Assembly: GCA_001600695.1 (NCBI GenBank)
Contig: BCKQ01000005.1
Coordinates: forward strand, 880,593-944,592
Origin: Ascoidea asiatica
Lineage: Eukaryota > Ascomycota > Saccharomycetes > Ascoideales > Ascoideaceae
Reading direction: 5' to 3'
DNA: 64,000 bases
Notes under the pieces: model-generated
The model's input: the letters and a program-made list of their open reading frames with translations, nothing else
The model's database searches: none
Told to the model about the DNA's origin: nothing
Translations under genes and position numbers: made by a program
Part shown: one piece after another, positions 33,271-43,322 of the stretch
Numbering within the stretch: position 1 is the first letter of the stretch
Layout: each line of letters starts with the position of its first letter

Positions 33271-36200
33271 TCATGCTTCAACAGCTAATTCTTCAAGCAT
33301 TTTATAGTTACGTAACTCAATTGAACCATTACCTGGTAATCTACTTGATCCCATTAAGTAATTATCTACAACACGAGCACATTGTCTTCCCTCTTGAATA
33401 CCCCAAACAACTAATGATTGACCACGACGGCAATCACCTGCTGCAAAAAGATTACTTTCATTATCAACTCTATAATCATTTTGCCCGGTAGTTGCAATTG
33501 TACCACGAGGAGTTTTCTTGGTTTCAAGTTGATCTGCTTCTGGTCCAAAAAAACCCATAGATAATAAAACAACATCGGCTGGGAAAACCTCTTCAGATCC
33601 AGGAACTTCAGCCATTTGCCAAGCACCAGAATCTGATTTTTTCCATTCAACTCTAACTGTTTTGATTCCCTTTACATTTCCTTCGCCGTCACCAATAAAT
33701 TCTTTAGATAAAATGCAATATTCACGAGGATCTTTTCCATAATGTTCTTCAACCTCTACATGACCATAATCAACACGGAAAATACGAGGCCATTGAGGCC
33801 ATGGATTATCTTTAGCACGTTCAGCTGGTGGATCTGGAAGTAATTCAAAGTTAACAACTGATTTTGCACCATGACGTGTTGCTGTACCTAAACAATCATT
33901 ACCAGTATCTCCACCACCGATAACAACGACATTTTTGCCAGCAAGAGTAACTCTAATATCTTCAAGCTCATTATCTAATAAGGCCTTGGTATTGGAACGA
34001 AGTAGTTGCATTGCGAACATAATATTATTATTTTCACGACCAGGAATTTTTAAATCTCTTGGAATAGTTGATCCAACACATAGAATGACGGCATCATATT
34101 CTTCCTTAAGTTCTTCGACACTTATATCTTCACCAACAGAAACATTGCATTCAAATGTGATACCTTCTTCTTCCATCAAATCAGTACGACGTTTAACAAT
34201 TCTTTTATCTAATTTCATATTTGGGATACCGTACATTAATAATCCACCTGGTCTATCAGATCTTTCTAATACAGTTACCAAGTGACCAGCTTTATTCAAT
34301 TGATCAGCGGCAGCTAATCCAGCAGGACCGGAACCAACTACTGCAATTTTTTTACCAGTTCTAAACGTTGGAGGATTAGCTTTGATCCAACCTTGAGTGA
34401 AACCATGATCTATAATTGCAGCTTCGATAGCTTTAATTGAAACAGGGTCATCAATTAAGTTAAGAGTACAGGCAGCTTCTTGACAAGGGGCAGGACAGAT
34501 TCTACCAGTGAATTCTGGGAAATTATTGGTCATTAATAATCTCTGTAAAGCATCATACCATCTGTCTTTGAAAACAAGTTCATTCCATTTTGGAATAATA
34601 TTAGAAATTGGACAACCACTATCAGAAGTACAATATGGAGTTCCGCAATCCATACAACGTGCAGCTTGATATTGAAGTTCTTCTTTAGTAAGACGAGAGG
34701 ATAATTCTGACCAATCCTTGGTACGTTCTTTAACAGGTCTATATCTTTCTTTACGACGTTTATATTTCATGAATCCACGAATTTTATCAATTTTTTCGAA
34801 CATTTTTTTTTCATGAGAAACATTGATTATTGTATCCTCTAAATCTGCAACTTTAGGTTCTTTTGCAGTTTCTTTGAATGAAACTACTTTTTTAAGTTGA
34901 TTTTTCATATGAGCTTTCTTTTTCATTATTTCACCATTTGTAACATCGGATTCTGGATCTTGACGAATTGTTTTTATGAAACGCTCTCTTTCGAGCCTCT
35001 TAGCCTCTTCAGCTTTTCTCTTTTCTTCTTCCAAAACTTTCTTATATTCGGTTGGAAGAACTTTGACAAAACGTGGTAAGATACGATTAAAGTCAGAAAG
35101 TACCCTTTCACCTAGTTCTGAACCAGTGTAATGAACATGATCTTCAATTAAACCACGAACGAAAGCAATTTCAGCAGGATCACTTAATGTCATTAATTCA
35201 ACCATTTCTGGGTTGATGTTTTCAGTAAGTTCTTGTCCAATATCTAATACATATGCAATACCTCCGGACATACCAGCAGCAAAGTTACGACCAGTTTTTC
35301 CTAAAACAATAACACGACCACCAGTCATATATTCACAACCATGATCTCCTAGACCTTCAACCACAGCATTGGCTCCTGAGTTTCTTACACAAAAACGTTC
35401 AGCTGCAATACCCCTTATAAAAGCAGTACCTGAAGTGGCACCATACAAACAAGTATTACCGATTATTATATTTTCTTCAGCTTTGAAAGTAGAACTTTTT
35501 GGTGGGTATATAATAAGACGACCACCTGATAAACCCTTTCCAACATAGTCATTAGAATCACCTTCTAATTCTAATGTTATACCTCTAGCAAGATATGCAC
35601 CAAAAGATTGACCAGCATTACCTTTAAGATTAACATGAACAGTGTCTGTTGGTAAACCTTGTTCACCAAATTTTTTTGAAATACGGTATGATAATGTTGA
35701 ACCTAAAGCACGATCAGTATTTATAATATCAGCTTCAATTGTAACTGGAAGACCACGGTCGAGAGTGATTTCGGATTCATCAATCAATTTATTATCAAGA
35801 CGAACATGTAAACGATGATCTTGTTTCTTAACACATCGAGTAGCAACACCTGGACGAATAGTGTGAGCTGGTGTTAATATAGGAGATAAATCGAGATTAG
35901 CACTTTTTGTTGTTCTTAAGTCATCTCTAACCTTAAGTTTTTCAGCACGACCAACCATCTCATTAATTGTTCTAAAACCTAATTTGGCCATAATAGCTCT
36001 TAATTCTTGAGAAATATAATAGAAGAAATTGATGACATGTTCAGGTGTTCCCTTAAATTTCTTTCTAAGTTCTGGATCAGAAGTAGCTACACCAACTGGG
36101 CAGGTATTTAAATGACACTTTCTCATCATAACACAACCCATTGCAATTAAAGGTGCAGTTGCAAAACCCCATTCTTCAGCACCAAGCAAACATGCAACGG

Positions 36201-39200
36201 CAATATCACGTCCGGTTTTAAGTTGTCCATCAGTTTGAACAACAACACGACCTCTTAAATCATTGAGAACTAAAGTTTGATGAGTTTCAGCTAATCCTAA
36301 TTCCCATGGTAAACCAGCATTTTTTATACCAGTCCAACGTGCAGCACCAGTACCACCATCATGACCAGAAATTAAAATATGATCAGCCTTAGCTTTTGCG
36401 ACACCTGAAGCAATAATACCAACACCAACTTCAGAGACTAATTTAACAGAGACTCTAGCTCTTGGATTAGAGCATTTAAGATCATAAATCAATTGTTTTA
36501 AATCTTCAATAGAATAAATATCATGATGTGGTGGAGGAGAAATTAAGCCTACACCTGGTGTGGAATGTCGTGTTTTAGCAATAGAATTAGATACTTTATT
36601 ACCTGGTAATTCACCACCTTCACCTGGTTTGGCACCTTGTGCCATTTTAATTTGCAATTCATCTGCATCAGAAAGATAGTATGAAGTAACACCAAATCTA
36701 CCGGAAGCAATTTGTTTAATGGCTGATCTCATAGTATCTCCATTATCGAAAACTATTGATCTTTCAGAATCTTCACCACCTTCACCGGTATTTGATTTAC
36801 CACCCAATCTATTCATTGCAACAGCCAATGTTGAATGGGCTTCCATCGAAATGGAACCATAAGACATTGCACCAGTGACAAATCTTCTAACAATCTCAGT
36901 CCATGGTTCAACCTGATCTATTGGAACAGGTTTTGATGTTTCATAATCAAAATCTAATAACCCTCGTAAAGTACATTCTTTGATTGCTTGATATTCATTT
37001 TTAGAGTAAGCAGCATAAGCTTTTTCATTTTTATTTCTTACAGCATCTTGAATATTTGCAATAGCAGTAGGATTATTTATGTGAGGATCTCCACCATCTC
37101 TCCAGTAATATTCACCAGTTTCAGGTAAAGCTTCTGGTTTTATAGTTTGTCTATCAGGGAAACCACGTTCATGTAAAGAAAAGGCATCTTGAGCAATATA
37201 TTCAAAAGTTATACCTTTGATTCTTGATGCAGTTCCTGCAAAACATCTGTCAACAACAGAATTATCAACACCTAATGCTTCAAAAATTTGAGCACCTTTA
37301 TATGAGGCTAATGTTGAAATACCCATTTTAGACATAACTTTTAAAATACCACCATCAATTGAGTGTTTATAGTTTTCAATTACATCTTCATCAGTAATTT
37401 CCTTACGTAATAAGCCTTCATGGTTCATTCTTATTAAGGTTTCCATGGATAAATAAGGATTGATTGCATCAGCACCATAACCAAGTAATACACACATATG
37501 ATGAACCTCTCTAGCTTCGGCAGTTTCAATAATTAAAGCGACTTTTGATCTTTGTTTTTGACGAACTAAATAATGATGAACTGCACCACAGGCAATTAAA
37601 GCAGAAACTGGAATTTTTTGTGCGCTTGTTTTTCTATCAGAAAGTACAATAATACTTGAATTATTGATAATTGCATCAGATGTTTCTTGGCAAATTCTAT
37701 CTATAGCATTAGTATAACCTAATAAACCTTCGGATTTACTGAAAGTTATATCAATTGTTGAAACTGTATATTTTGGGAAAACTTTTGAAATATTGACTAA
37801 AGCTCTAAATTCAGGAATAGTTAAAATTGGAGAATTTATTAAAATTCTACCACATTGAGCAGCTTTCATTTCTAGAAGATTACCTTGAGGACCAATATAA
37901 CATTCTAAAGACATTACAATGCTTTCTCTTATTGGATCAATTGGTGGATTTGTAACTTGAGCAAATAATTGACGAAAATAATCATATAATAAACGAGGAT
38001 TTTCAGATAAACAAGCTAAAGGTCCATCATTACCCATTGAACCTAAAGCTTCTTTACCATCTTGAGCCATTGAAGATAATAAAAGATTTACTTGTTCATA
38101 AGAATAACCAAAAGATTTAAGTAAAGGATCATATTGTACAGTTACATTACCAGATATGTCAACATCTAAGCATTGACTGAAACCTCTTGATTCAATTTTT
38201 TTAGTTAAATCTGGAATTGTTATTAAATTTGCAGAAATCCAAGATTTGAAATCATTTCTTGAAGCAACTTTTTGTTTAAGTTCTCTATCATCGACAATTC
38301 TACCTTCTTTTGTATCAACTAATAACATTCTACCGGGTTTAAGACGACCTTTATAAGCAATTCTTTCAGGGTCAATTGGTAAAACACCAACTTCAGATGC
38401 ACAAATTATATGGTCATCATGAGTAACATAATAACGACAAGGTCTTAAACCATTACGATCTAAGTTTGCACCACAATATCTACCATCAGAGAAAGTAAAT
38501 AAAGCAGGACCATCCCAAGGTTCCATTAAACAAGCAGCCCATTCATAGAATGCCTTTTTTTTTGAATCCATATTTGGGTTATTTTGCCAAGCTTCTGGAA
38601 TCATAAGCATTATAGCTTCAGGTAAACTTAAAACACCATTTATTATTAATAATTCAAGAACATTATCAACAGCAGCTGAATCAGAACCCCCTTCTTCGAT
38701 TATTGGATATAATTTATCTAATTCATCACCGAATAATTCTGAAGCCATTACACCTTCTCTTGCTCTCATCCAATTTTTATTACCACGTAAAGTATTAATT
38801 TCACCATTATGAGCAGCCCATCTTAAAGGTTGAGCTCTATCCCAGGATGGAAAAGTATTTGTTGAAAAACGAGAATGAACTAAAGCAAAATGACATTCAT
38901 ATTCAGAATTGACAAGATCATGATAATAATTATAAACTTGTGCAGGTACTAATTGACCTTTATAAACAATATTTCTATTTGATAAAGAACAAATATAAAA
39001 CCAATTATGTAAACCAATAATATGAGTTGATTGTTTTCTTAGTATATATAATTGAGTTTCAAACTGTTTTTGATAATTTAATTCGAAATCATCATTTGAA
39101 ACTGATTTCATTGGAGTATTTGAAGTACCATATAACGATTCTAGTACAACAACAGGTTGTAAAATTAATGGTTCTCTTGATAAAGCTGCTGGGCCTAAGA

Positions 39201-39729
39201 TTGTTGAATCATGTGGTACTTTTCTCCATCCAAGCACTCTTAAACCTAAAGAGGTTGCAATTTGTTCAAAAGTTGATTTTGATTTACTTAACACATTGCT
39301 ATCATTTTTAAAAAATAAATTTCCAACAGCATATTGACCTAAATCAGGTAAAGTTATATCAGAAATATATTTAAATTCTCTTAAGAAAAATTTATGGGGA
39401 ATTGAAGTCATTACACCAGCTCCATCACCATCTCTTGCGTCAGAACCTACAGCACCTCTATGAGTCATATTACAAAGTAAATATTTTGCATCAGATAAAA
39501 TTTTATGAGATATTTTACCTTTGATATTACATGTAAAACCTACACCACATGCATCTTTTTCATACTCAGGATCATATAAACCTTTTTTAGTTGGTAAGGT
39601 TTTTGCCCAAGATTTATTTTCTGGAGTTTCATCATAATTATAAACTGAAAATTCATTATTTTCATTATTTTCATCACTTTCATTATTTTCATAATTATGA
39701 AGTTTCTGTTGGCTTTCAGCAGAAACCAT
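33271..39729 (-). CDS. GLT1: NADH-dependent glutamate synthase Glt1 (GOGAT)
   Basis: A 2152-residue fused alpha/beta glutamate synthase (S. cerevisiae Glt1, 2145). It makes two glutamates from glutamine and 2-oxoglutarate with NADH. After a 60-residue acidic leader, the glutamine amidotransferase begins with the catalytic Cys 61 (KDACGVGFTCN), so the leader is likely removed. The FMN/synthase part (SGHDGGTGAARWTGI) and the 3Fe-4S cysteines (KCHLNTCPVG) follow, then the GXGXG-type C-terminal alpha domain. A Lys/Glu-rich linker leads to the beta-like part with Cys clusters (CMDCGTPYC; CPAPC), an FAD site (VVGSGPAGLAAADQL) and an NADH site (VVIGGGDTGND). No frame breaks occur. Gcn4-type boxes lie upstream. 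Confidence 0.97.
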   Translation of the reverse strand: MVSAESQQKLHNYENNESDENNENNEFSVYNYDETPENKSWAKTLPTKKGLYDPEYEKDACGVGFTCNIKGKISHKILSDAKYLLCNMTHRGAVGSDARDGDGAGVMTSIPHKFFLREFKYISDITLPDLGQYAVGNLFFKNDSNVLSKSKSTFEQIATSLGLRVLGWRKVPHDSTILGPAALSREPLILQPVVVLESLYGTSNTPMKSVSNDDFELNYQKQFETQLYILRKQSTHIIGLHNWFYICSLSNRNIVYKGQLVPAQVYNYYHDLVNSEYECHFALVHSRFSTNTFPSWDRAQPLRWAAHNGEINTLRGNKNWMRAREGVMASELFGDELDKLYPIIEEGGSDSAAVDNVLELLIINGVLSLPEAIMLMIPEAWQNNPNMDSKKKAFYEWAACLMEPWDGPALFTFSDGRYCGANLDRNGLRPCRYYVTHDDHIICASEVGVLPIDPERIAYKGRLKPGRMLLVDTKEGRIVDDRELKQKVASRNDFKSWISANLITIPDLTKKIESRGFSQCLDVDISGNVTVQYDPLLKSFGYSYEQVNLLLSSMAQDGKEALGSMGNDGPLACLSENPRLLYDYFRQLFAQVTNPPIDPIRESIVMSLECYIGPQGNLLEMKAAQCGRILINSPILTIPEFRALVNISKVFPKYTVSTIDITFSKSEGLLGYTNAIDRICQETSDAIINNSSIIVLSDRKTSAQKIPVSALIACGAVHHYLVRQKQRSKVALIIETAEAREVHHMCVLLGYGADAINPYLSMETLIRMNHEGLLRKEITDEDVIENYKHSIDGGILKVMSKMGISTLASYKGAQIFEALGVDNSVVDRCFAGTASRIKGITFEYIAQDAFSLHERGFPDRQTIKPEALPETGEYYWRDGGDPHINNPTAIANIQDAVRNKNEKAYAAYSKNEYQAIKECTLRGLLDFDYETSKPVPIDQVEPWTEIVRRFVTGAMSYGSISMEAHSTLAVAMNRLGGKSNTGEGGEDSERSIVFDNGDTMRSAIKQIASGRFGVTSYYLSDADELQIKMAQGAKPGEGGELPGNKVSNSIAKTRHSTPGVGLISPPPHHDIYSIEDLKQLIYDLKCSNPRARVSVKLVSEVGVGIIASGVAKAKADHILISGHDGGTGAARWTGIKNAGLPWELGLAETHQTLVLNDLRGRVVVQTDGQLKTGRDIAVACLLGAEEWGFATAPLIAMGCVMMRKCHLNTCPVGVATSDPELRKKFKGTPEHVINFFYYISQELRAIMAKLGFRTINEMVGRAEKLKVRDDLRTTKSANLDLSPILTPAHTIRPGVATRCVKKQDHRLHVRLDNKLIDESEITLDRGLPVTIEADIINTDRALGSTLSYRISKKFGEQGLPTDTVHVNLKGNAGQSFGAYLARGITLELEGDSNDYVGKGLSGGRLIIYPPKSSTFKAEENIIIGNTCLYGATSGTAFIRGIAAERFCVRNSGANAVVEGLGDHGCEYMTGGRVIVLGKTGRNFAAGMSGGIAYVLDIGQELTENINPEMVELMTLSDPAEIAFVRGLIEDHVHYTGSELGERVLSDFNRILPRFVKVLPTEYKKVLEEEKRKAEEAKRLERERFIKTIRQDPESDVTNGEIMKKKAHMKNQLKKVVSFKETAKEPKVADLEDTIINVSHEKKMFEKIDKIRGFMKYKRRKERYRPVKERTKDWSELSSRLTKEELQYQAARCMDCGTPYCTSDSGCPISNIIPKWNELVFKDRWYDALQRLLMTNNFPEFTGRICPAPCQEAACTLNLIDDPVSIKAIEAAIIDHGFTQGWIKANPPTFRTGKKIAVVGSGPAGLAAADQLNKAGHLVTVLERSDRPGGLLMYGIPNMKLDKRIVKRRTDLMEEEGITFECNVSVGEDISVEELKEEYDAVILCVGSTIPRDLKIPGRENNNIMFAMQLLRSNTKALLDNELEDIRVTLAGKNVVVIGGGDTGNDCLGTATRHGAKSVVNFELLPDPPAERAKDNPWPQWPRIFRVDYGHVEVEEHYGKDPREYCILSKEFIGDGEGNVKGIKTVRVEWKKSDSGAWQMAEVPGSEEVFPADVVLLSMGFFGPEADQLETKKTPRGTIATTGQNDYRVDNESNLFAAGDCRRGQSLVVWGIQEGRQCARVVDNYLMGSSRLPGNGSIELRNYKMLEELAVEA

Positions 39730-40324
39730 TTTGAATATCGATTGGTTGATTATATATATATATTTGAATATGTTTCTTTGAAAGAAACCTTTTATTATAG
39801 CTTTAAAATATTGATTAAATAATAAATGAGATTAGACTAAATATGAGGAAAAATGAAAAAAAAATTAAGATTTGAAAATGAATCAAATCGGAAGAAGTAA
39901 ATTGAACTAAAAAAAACACGATAATGATAGTTGGATTATATTTTTAATCAAGATTATATTTGTTTAAAAAAATATATTATAATTTGATATAATTTTATAT
40001 AATTTGATTTGAAAAAGAATTGATAAATGAAAAAAGTAAAAATAAGGATAAGTGATTATTTAAATTTAAGAATGAATAAGAAAAGGTATATTATTAATCA
40101 ATCTAGAGGACAAATTGAATAAGAATTAAGAAGATGAGAAAATTTGCAGCTTCAAAAGAATATAATTTCCTTAGGAAAAGAAAATAAATTAAGTATGTTA
40201 AGACAGTTAAGCGAGTTAAGCGTGAAATGTCGATTTGATGATCCAGTGCTAAATATTTACAACAGTGAAGATACTTTAAAAGAAAGTATTTTATGAAGAT
40301 TAAATGCTTTTCCTATTGAGGAAA

Positions 40325-40505
40325 CAAAAACCGGTATTCCGGGCAAGCCATGTGCGCTTATATACAGACACCTGCGCTCTAGGTGGTCTGGGCGAGGCAG
40401 CCCCAAGCCAATCAGCGGGGCCTGATTAGAGATCATTGACAGCAAGTGTCTGAAATCGGGACTGCCAACTATCCTCCCACAGGTTTGTGCCGACAGAAGT
40501 CCCAT
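40325..40505. ncRNA. Candidate structured RNA or hairpin island upstream of GLT1
   Basis: A run of hairpins: CAGACACC with GGTGGTCTG (40365-40390, one bulge), CAGCCCC with GGGGCCTG (40398-40424, one bulge), GACA/TGTC with a GCAAG loop (40438-40450), and GGGACT with AGTCCC enclosing 34 bases (40458-40503). On the minus strand, CCGG-AATA-CCGG (40342-40331) is followed at once by TTTTTG, as at the 3' end of a Pol III RNA. I could not match it to a known RNA family. A regulatory region rich in CGG triplets (zinc-cluster sites) is the alternative. Confidence 0.3.
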
Positions 40506-40550
40506 ACTACAGAGGATTGTCCAAATTAGGATTTAGGGTTTGCAATCATT

Positions 40551-40557
40551 TGAGTCA
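40551..40557. promoter_or_regulatory. Gcn4-type box TGAGTCA
   Basis: Perfect TGAGTCA in the context TTGAGTCATA, 822 bases upstream of the GLT1 start. Gcn4 activates amino-acid synthesis genes, and GLT1 is a known Gcn4 target in S. cerevisiae. Confidence 0.55.
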
Positions 40558-40786
40558 TACCTCCTCACCAGCTTAGCTTCCAGCTTAACTTTCTTCCCCA
40601 ACTAGCAGTGTTTCGAGAAATTTATTATACTTCTGCTGGAGGATGCTCCTTCGCCGGCGGATTTTTATCTGCGTTCAAAGGCATCTCACCGGTCCGGCCT
40701 CGGGTAGCACTTGTTTCTCTTTTTTATTCATTTTCTCAGTTCTTTTTCGCTAAGTGTTGCAAGTATTCAAGACAGCACAGTAGTAA

Positions 40787-40793
40787 TGACTCA
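40787..40793. promoter_or_regulatory. Gcn4-type box TGACTCA
   Basis: Perfect TGACTCA in the context AATGACTCAG, 236 bases from the first box and 1058 upstream of GLT1. The pair in one intergenic region supports function despite the distance. Confidence 0.5.
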
Positions 40794-41110
40794 GCACTGA
40801 CTAAGCGACTTTTCTCCTCTAATTTTCAGTGGTTTAGATACACTTGACAACTTTAAAATTAGGCGATGAAAGAATAAAATTAACGTTTCAGCTGCCTTTT
40901 TGAAAGCATTGTTCTTGAATAATATCTAAAGTTTTATTGATTAATGATTACATAATCAGCTATTTCTTACTTAGTATGTTGAATAAGGCTAACGTTACTC
41001 AAAAAGTAACATGAGATCCTTAGTGGGATTATAAAAATTAATTAAGATTCGTAATATTCGTAATTTCTTTTCTTTTTATATACAAAGTGAAATTTATATA
41101 AATATATAAT

Positions 41111-42766
41111 TTATTCTTCAATAAATTCAATTGAACATTTTTTGATATGATGATTAGATTCATGTAACTTAGTCTTAATGATTCTTGAAACATTTTCAAA
41201 TTCTTTAATATCTAAAACATTATCCCATTTTTGTTTTGGAACAACTAATTTTAAATCTGTTATAATAATATTTGATCCACTACCAATAATATTCAATTGA
41301 CTTATTTTATATGGAACTCTGGAATTATTATTACTTAATAACTTATTTAAAATATCTTCCAAAATTTTTTGAATATTAATATATCTTGAATCTTTTGTTG
41401 AAATTGAATGATCAATCAATTCATATATTGAATTTTTAATACCTTGAAAACCAGCTCTGATAATTAATATAGAAATTAATAAACCTCCAACTGAATCCAT
41501 CCAGCCAATATTAAAAAAATATGCTGAAGAGATTGCGAATAATGATACTGTTGATGTTAATCCATCAACTCTATGATGCCATGCATTTGCTAATAAAACT
41601 TTTGAATTTGTTTTTAAAGCAACTGATGATGTTAATCTATATAAACCTTCCTTAATTGCAATCGATGCAGCAGCTATGTAAGCTGCATTAATATTACTTA
41701 TTTCTTTTGTAATTTCAATAAGTCCTTCAGTATCATGATTATGATTAATATCATGAGAATGAGAATGAGAATGTCCGAAAGAAATAATTGAATTAATTGT
41801 ATTCATAAAATCATGTGCAATAGTTGGTAAAATTGGTGTTAAAATTTCAATTAATGATGACCAACCAATCGAAAGTCCTGCACTTAATAAAATTGTTGAA
41901 ACTGTTAAACAACCTAAGGTTTCAATTTTACCATAACCATTTGGATAATTTAAATTACAATTTTTATTACCAAAATTTACTGTAGATAATGTTAAAATAT
42001 CTGAGATTAAATCATAAGTTGAATGAATTGCATCTGCAATTAAAACTTGTGAATGAAATATTATACCTCCCATACCTTTACTTACAGCTAAACCAATATT
42101 AGAAATTAAGCCAATGGCAGTTATTCTAACTGCAGGATTTCTCCAATATTGCTTTGGAGTTGCATTAAGTAAAATCGATGTTGAAGAATGGCAATTGGTT
42201 CCAGGAGTATGAGTATGAGTATGAGTTAAAACTCCTGTTAAAGAAGTATTTGAATCAACACAATTATCATCATTATTAATGTTATTCAATTTAGTTGATG
42301 ATTCAAATACAGATTCTGGATTTGGTATTGAATCACCTGGGTTTTCATTTATATATTTATAACCACCTTTAACACCAAAAATTGCAATATCATTAGTTTC
42401 AGTTTCAGACTCTTTTAAATGAATATGATCATCATGATTCTCAAAGGTATCATTATAGTCTAATTCTGAACCAGGTTTAGAATGTGAATGAGAGTGTCCA
42501 TTATTTTCATGAGAATGAGAGTGTGAATGGGAATGAGATTGAGGATCTATATTTGAGTGAGAGTGAGAATGAGAAGAAGAAGAAGCTGAGGAACCTGTTA
42601 ATGGATAAGATTTCAAAGATTTAACATTATTTAAAATTATTGAAGAAGTTGAAAATAAAGATTTATTTAATATGATTCGTCTTGATTTTGAAAAACTTTT
42701 ATTAGTTCTTGAAATTGATCTAAAGGAAGCTAAAGAATTTGAAGGAAAGTAAATTGATCGTAACAT
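41111..42766 (-). CDS. MMT1: Mitochondrial cation-diffusion-facilitator (Mmt1/Mmt2 type)
   Basis: A 551-residue CDF transporter. The first ATG is 42766; the in-frame TTG three codons before is not needed. The basic, Ser/Arg-rich N-terminus (LRSIYFPSNSLASFRSISR) fits a mitochondrial presequence. A long Ser-His repeat zone (about 65-105) follows, and then a second His cluster (THTHTHTPG). The transmembrane part has LIADAIHSTYDLISDILTL and WHHRVDGLTSTVSLFA, which carry the metal-site HxxxD-type residues; SHSHSHDINHNHD lies in a loop. Mmt1/2 export iron from mitochondria in S. cerevisiae. The His-rich zones may buffer metal. Mmt1 and Mmt2 are not told apart, so the symbol is provisional. Confidence 0.85.
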   Translation of the reverse strand: MLRSIYFPSNSLASFRSISRTNKSFSKSRRIILNKSLFSTSSIILNNVKSLKSYPLTGSSASSSSHSHSHSNIDPQSHSHSHSHSHENNGHSHSHSKPGSELDYNDTFENHDDHIHLKESETETNDIAIFGVKGGYKYINENPGDSIPNPESVFESSTKLNNINNDDNCVDSNTSLTGVLTHTHTHTPGTNCHSSTSILLNATPKQYWRNPAVRITAIGLISNIGLAVSKGMGGIIFHSQVLIADAIHSTYDLISDILTLSTVNFGNKNCNLNYPNGYGKIETLGCLTVSTILLSAGLSIGWSSLIEILTPILPTIAHDFMNTINSIISFGHSHSHSHDINHNHDTEGLIEITKEISNINAAYIAAASIAIKEGLYRLTSSVALKTNSKVLLANAWHHRVDGLTSTVSLFAISSAYFFNIGWMDSVGGLLISILIIRAGFQGIKNSIYELIDHSISTKDSRYINIQKILEDILNKLLSNNNSRVPYKISQLNIIGSGSNIIITDLKLVVPKQKWDNVLDIKEFENVSRIIKTKLHESNHHIKKCSIEFIEE

Positions 42767-43322
42767 TTTAACCAAGAAACGAAATGAATAATAATCTCCA
42801 AATGGTTTAATTTCTTCTTACTTCTTACTTATATATATTTATATACCTAAATCAATGAAACTAAAAGAATGAAAAGAATTAAACGAAGAAAAGTGATGAA
42901 AGTTATAAAGTTTTTCAAAGGTGTATGGCTAAATCCTGAATTTTTATTCTTGGTTCTGTTTTTTTAATTGTTGATAGTGGTGTTAGGGACCTAAATCTGG
43001 AATAAGTGTGGCGGATGTGAGGCACTGTCTTCGGAGTTTGAGCGGTTCGAGTTTAAGGAAAGTACAGCGCGGGGTAATAGCACAGCCAATGAACTCCCTT
43101 TACTGAGCCACGCAGGGGCAATCACCAGTACCACTTCCATGGTACACTAACCACACTGGTATTATTTCCACCGACGACTTCTTCTCAGATTTGAATTGTT
43201 TCTTGTTTGTTATTCTGTTCCTCGAAGTGATTGTGGTTTTGTTGGTTCTGGTGGTTTTGGTGATTCTGAATTCTAAAGTGTTTCATATTCATTCGGAAAC
43301 TATCAATAGTCAAATTATTTTT
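42767..43322. other. Divergent promoter of the MMT-type gene and FPY1
   Basis: A GC-rich island (42.99-43.18 kb) contains the perfect hairpin GTACCA-CTTCCA-TGGTAC (43128-43145). A GGTTCGAG near 43052 resembles a tRNA B-box but no cloverleaf surrounds it. The hydrophobic frame preceding FPY1 (from 43191) has no ATG and is taken as 5' leader. Confidence 0.5.

Larger units (their letters stand above)
39730..41110. other. Long intergenic region, GLT1 promoter and MMT 3' side
   Basis: GLT1 is transcribed away and the MMT-type gene ends here, so only GLT1 needs a promoter in these 1.4 kb. The first 550 bases are AT-rich. From 40.32 to 40.83 kb lies a GC-rich island with hairpins and two Gcn4 boxes. 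The short minus-strand frame at 40257-40505 lacks family features. Confidence 0.6.

Noticed and set aside
40257-40505. 82-codon minus-strand frame upstream of GLT1
   Set aside because: Falls in the hairpin-rich GC island and shows no domain; the hairpins explain the composition better than coding.
43020-43100. GGTTCGAG resembling a tRNA B-box
   Set aside because: No acceptor stem, A-box or anticodon arm can be drawn around it.
43191-43322. Hydrophobic N-terminal extension of FPY1 opened by TTG
   Set aside because: No ATG upstream of 43323 in this frame, and the conserved domain fits the 43323 start.
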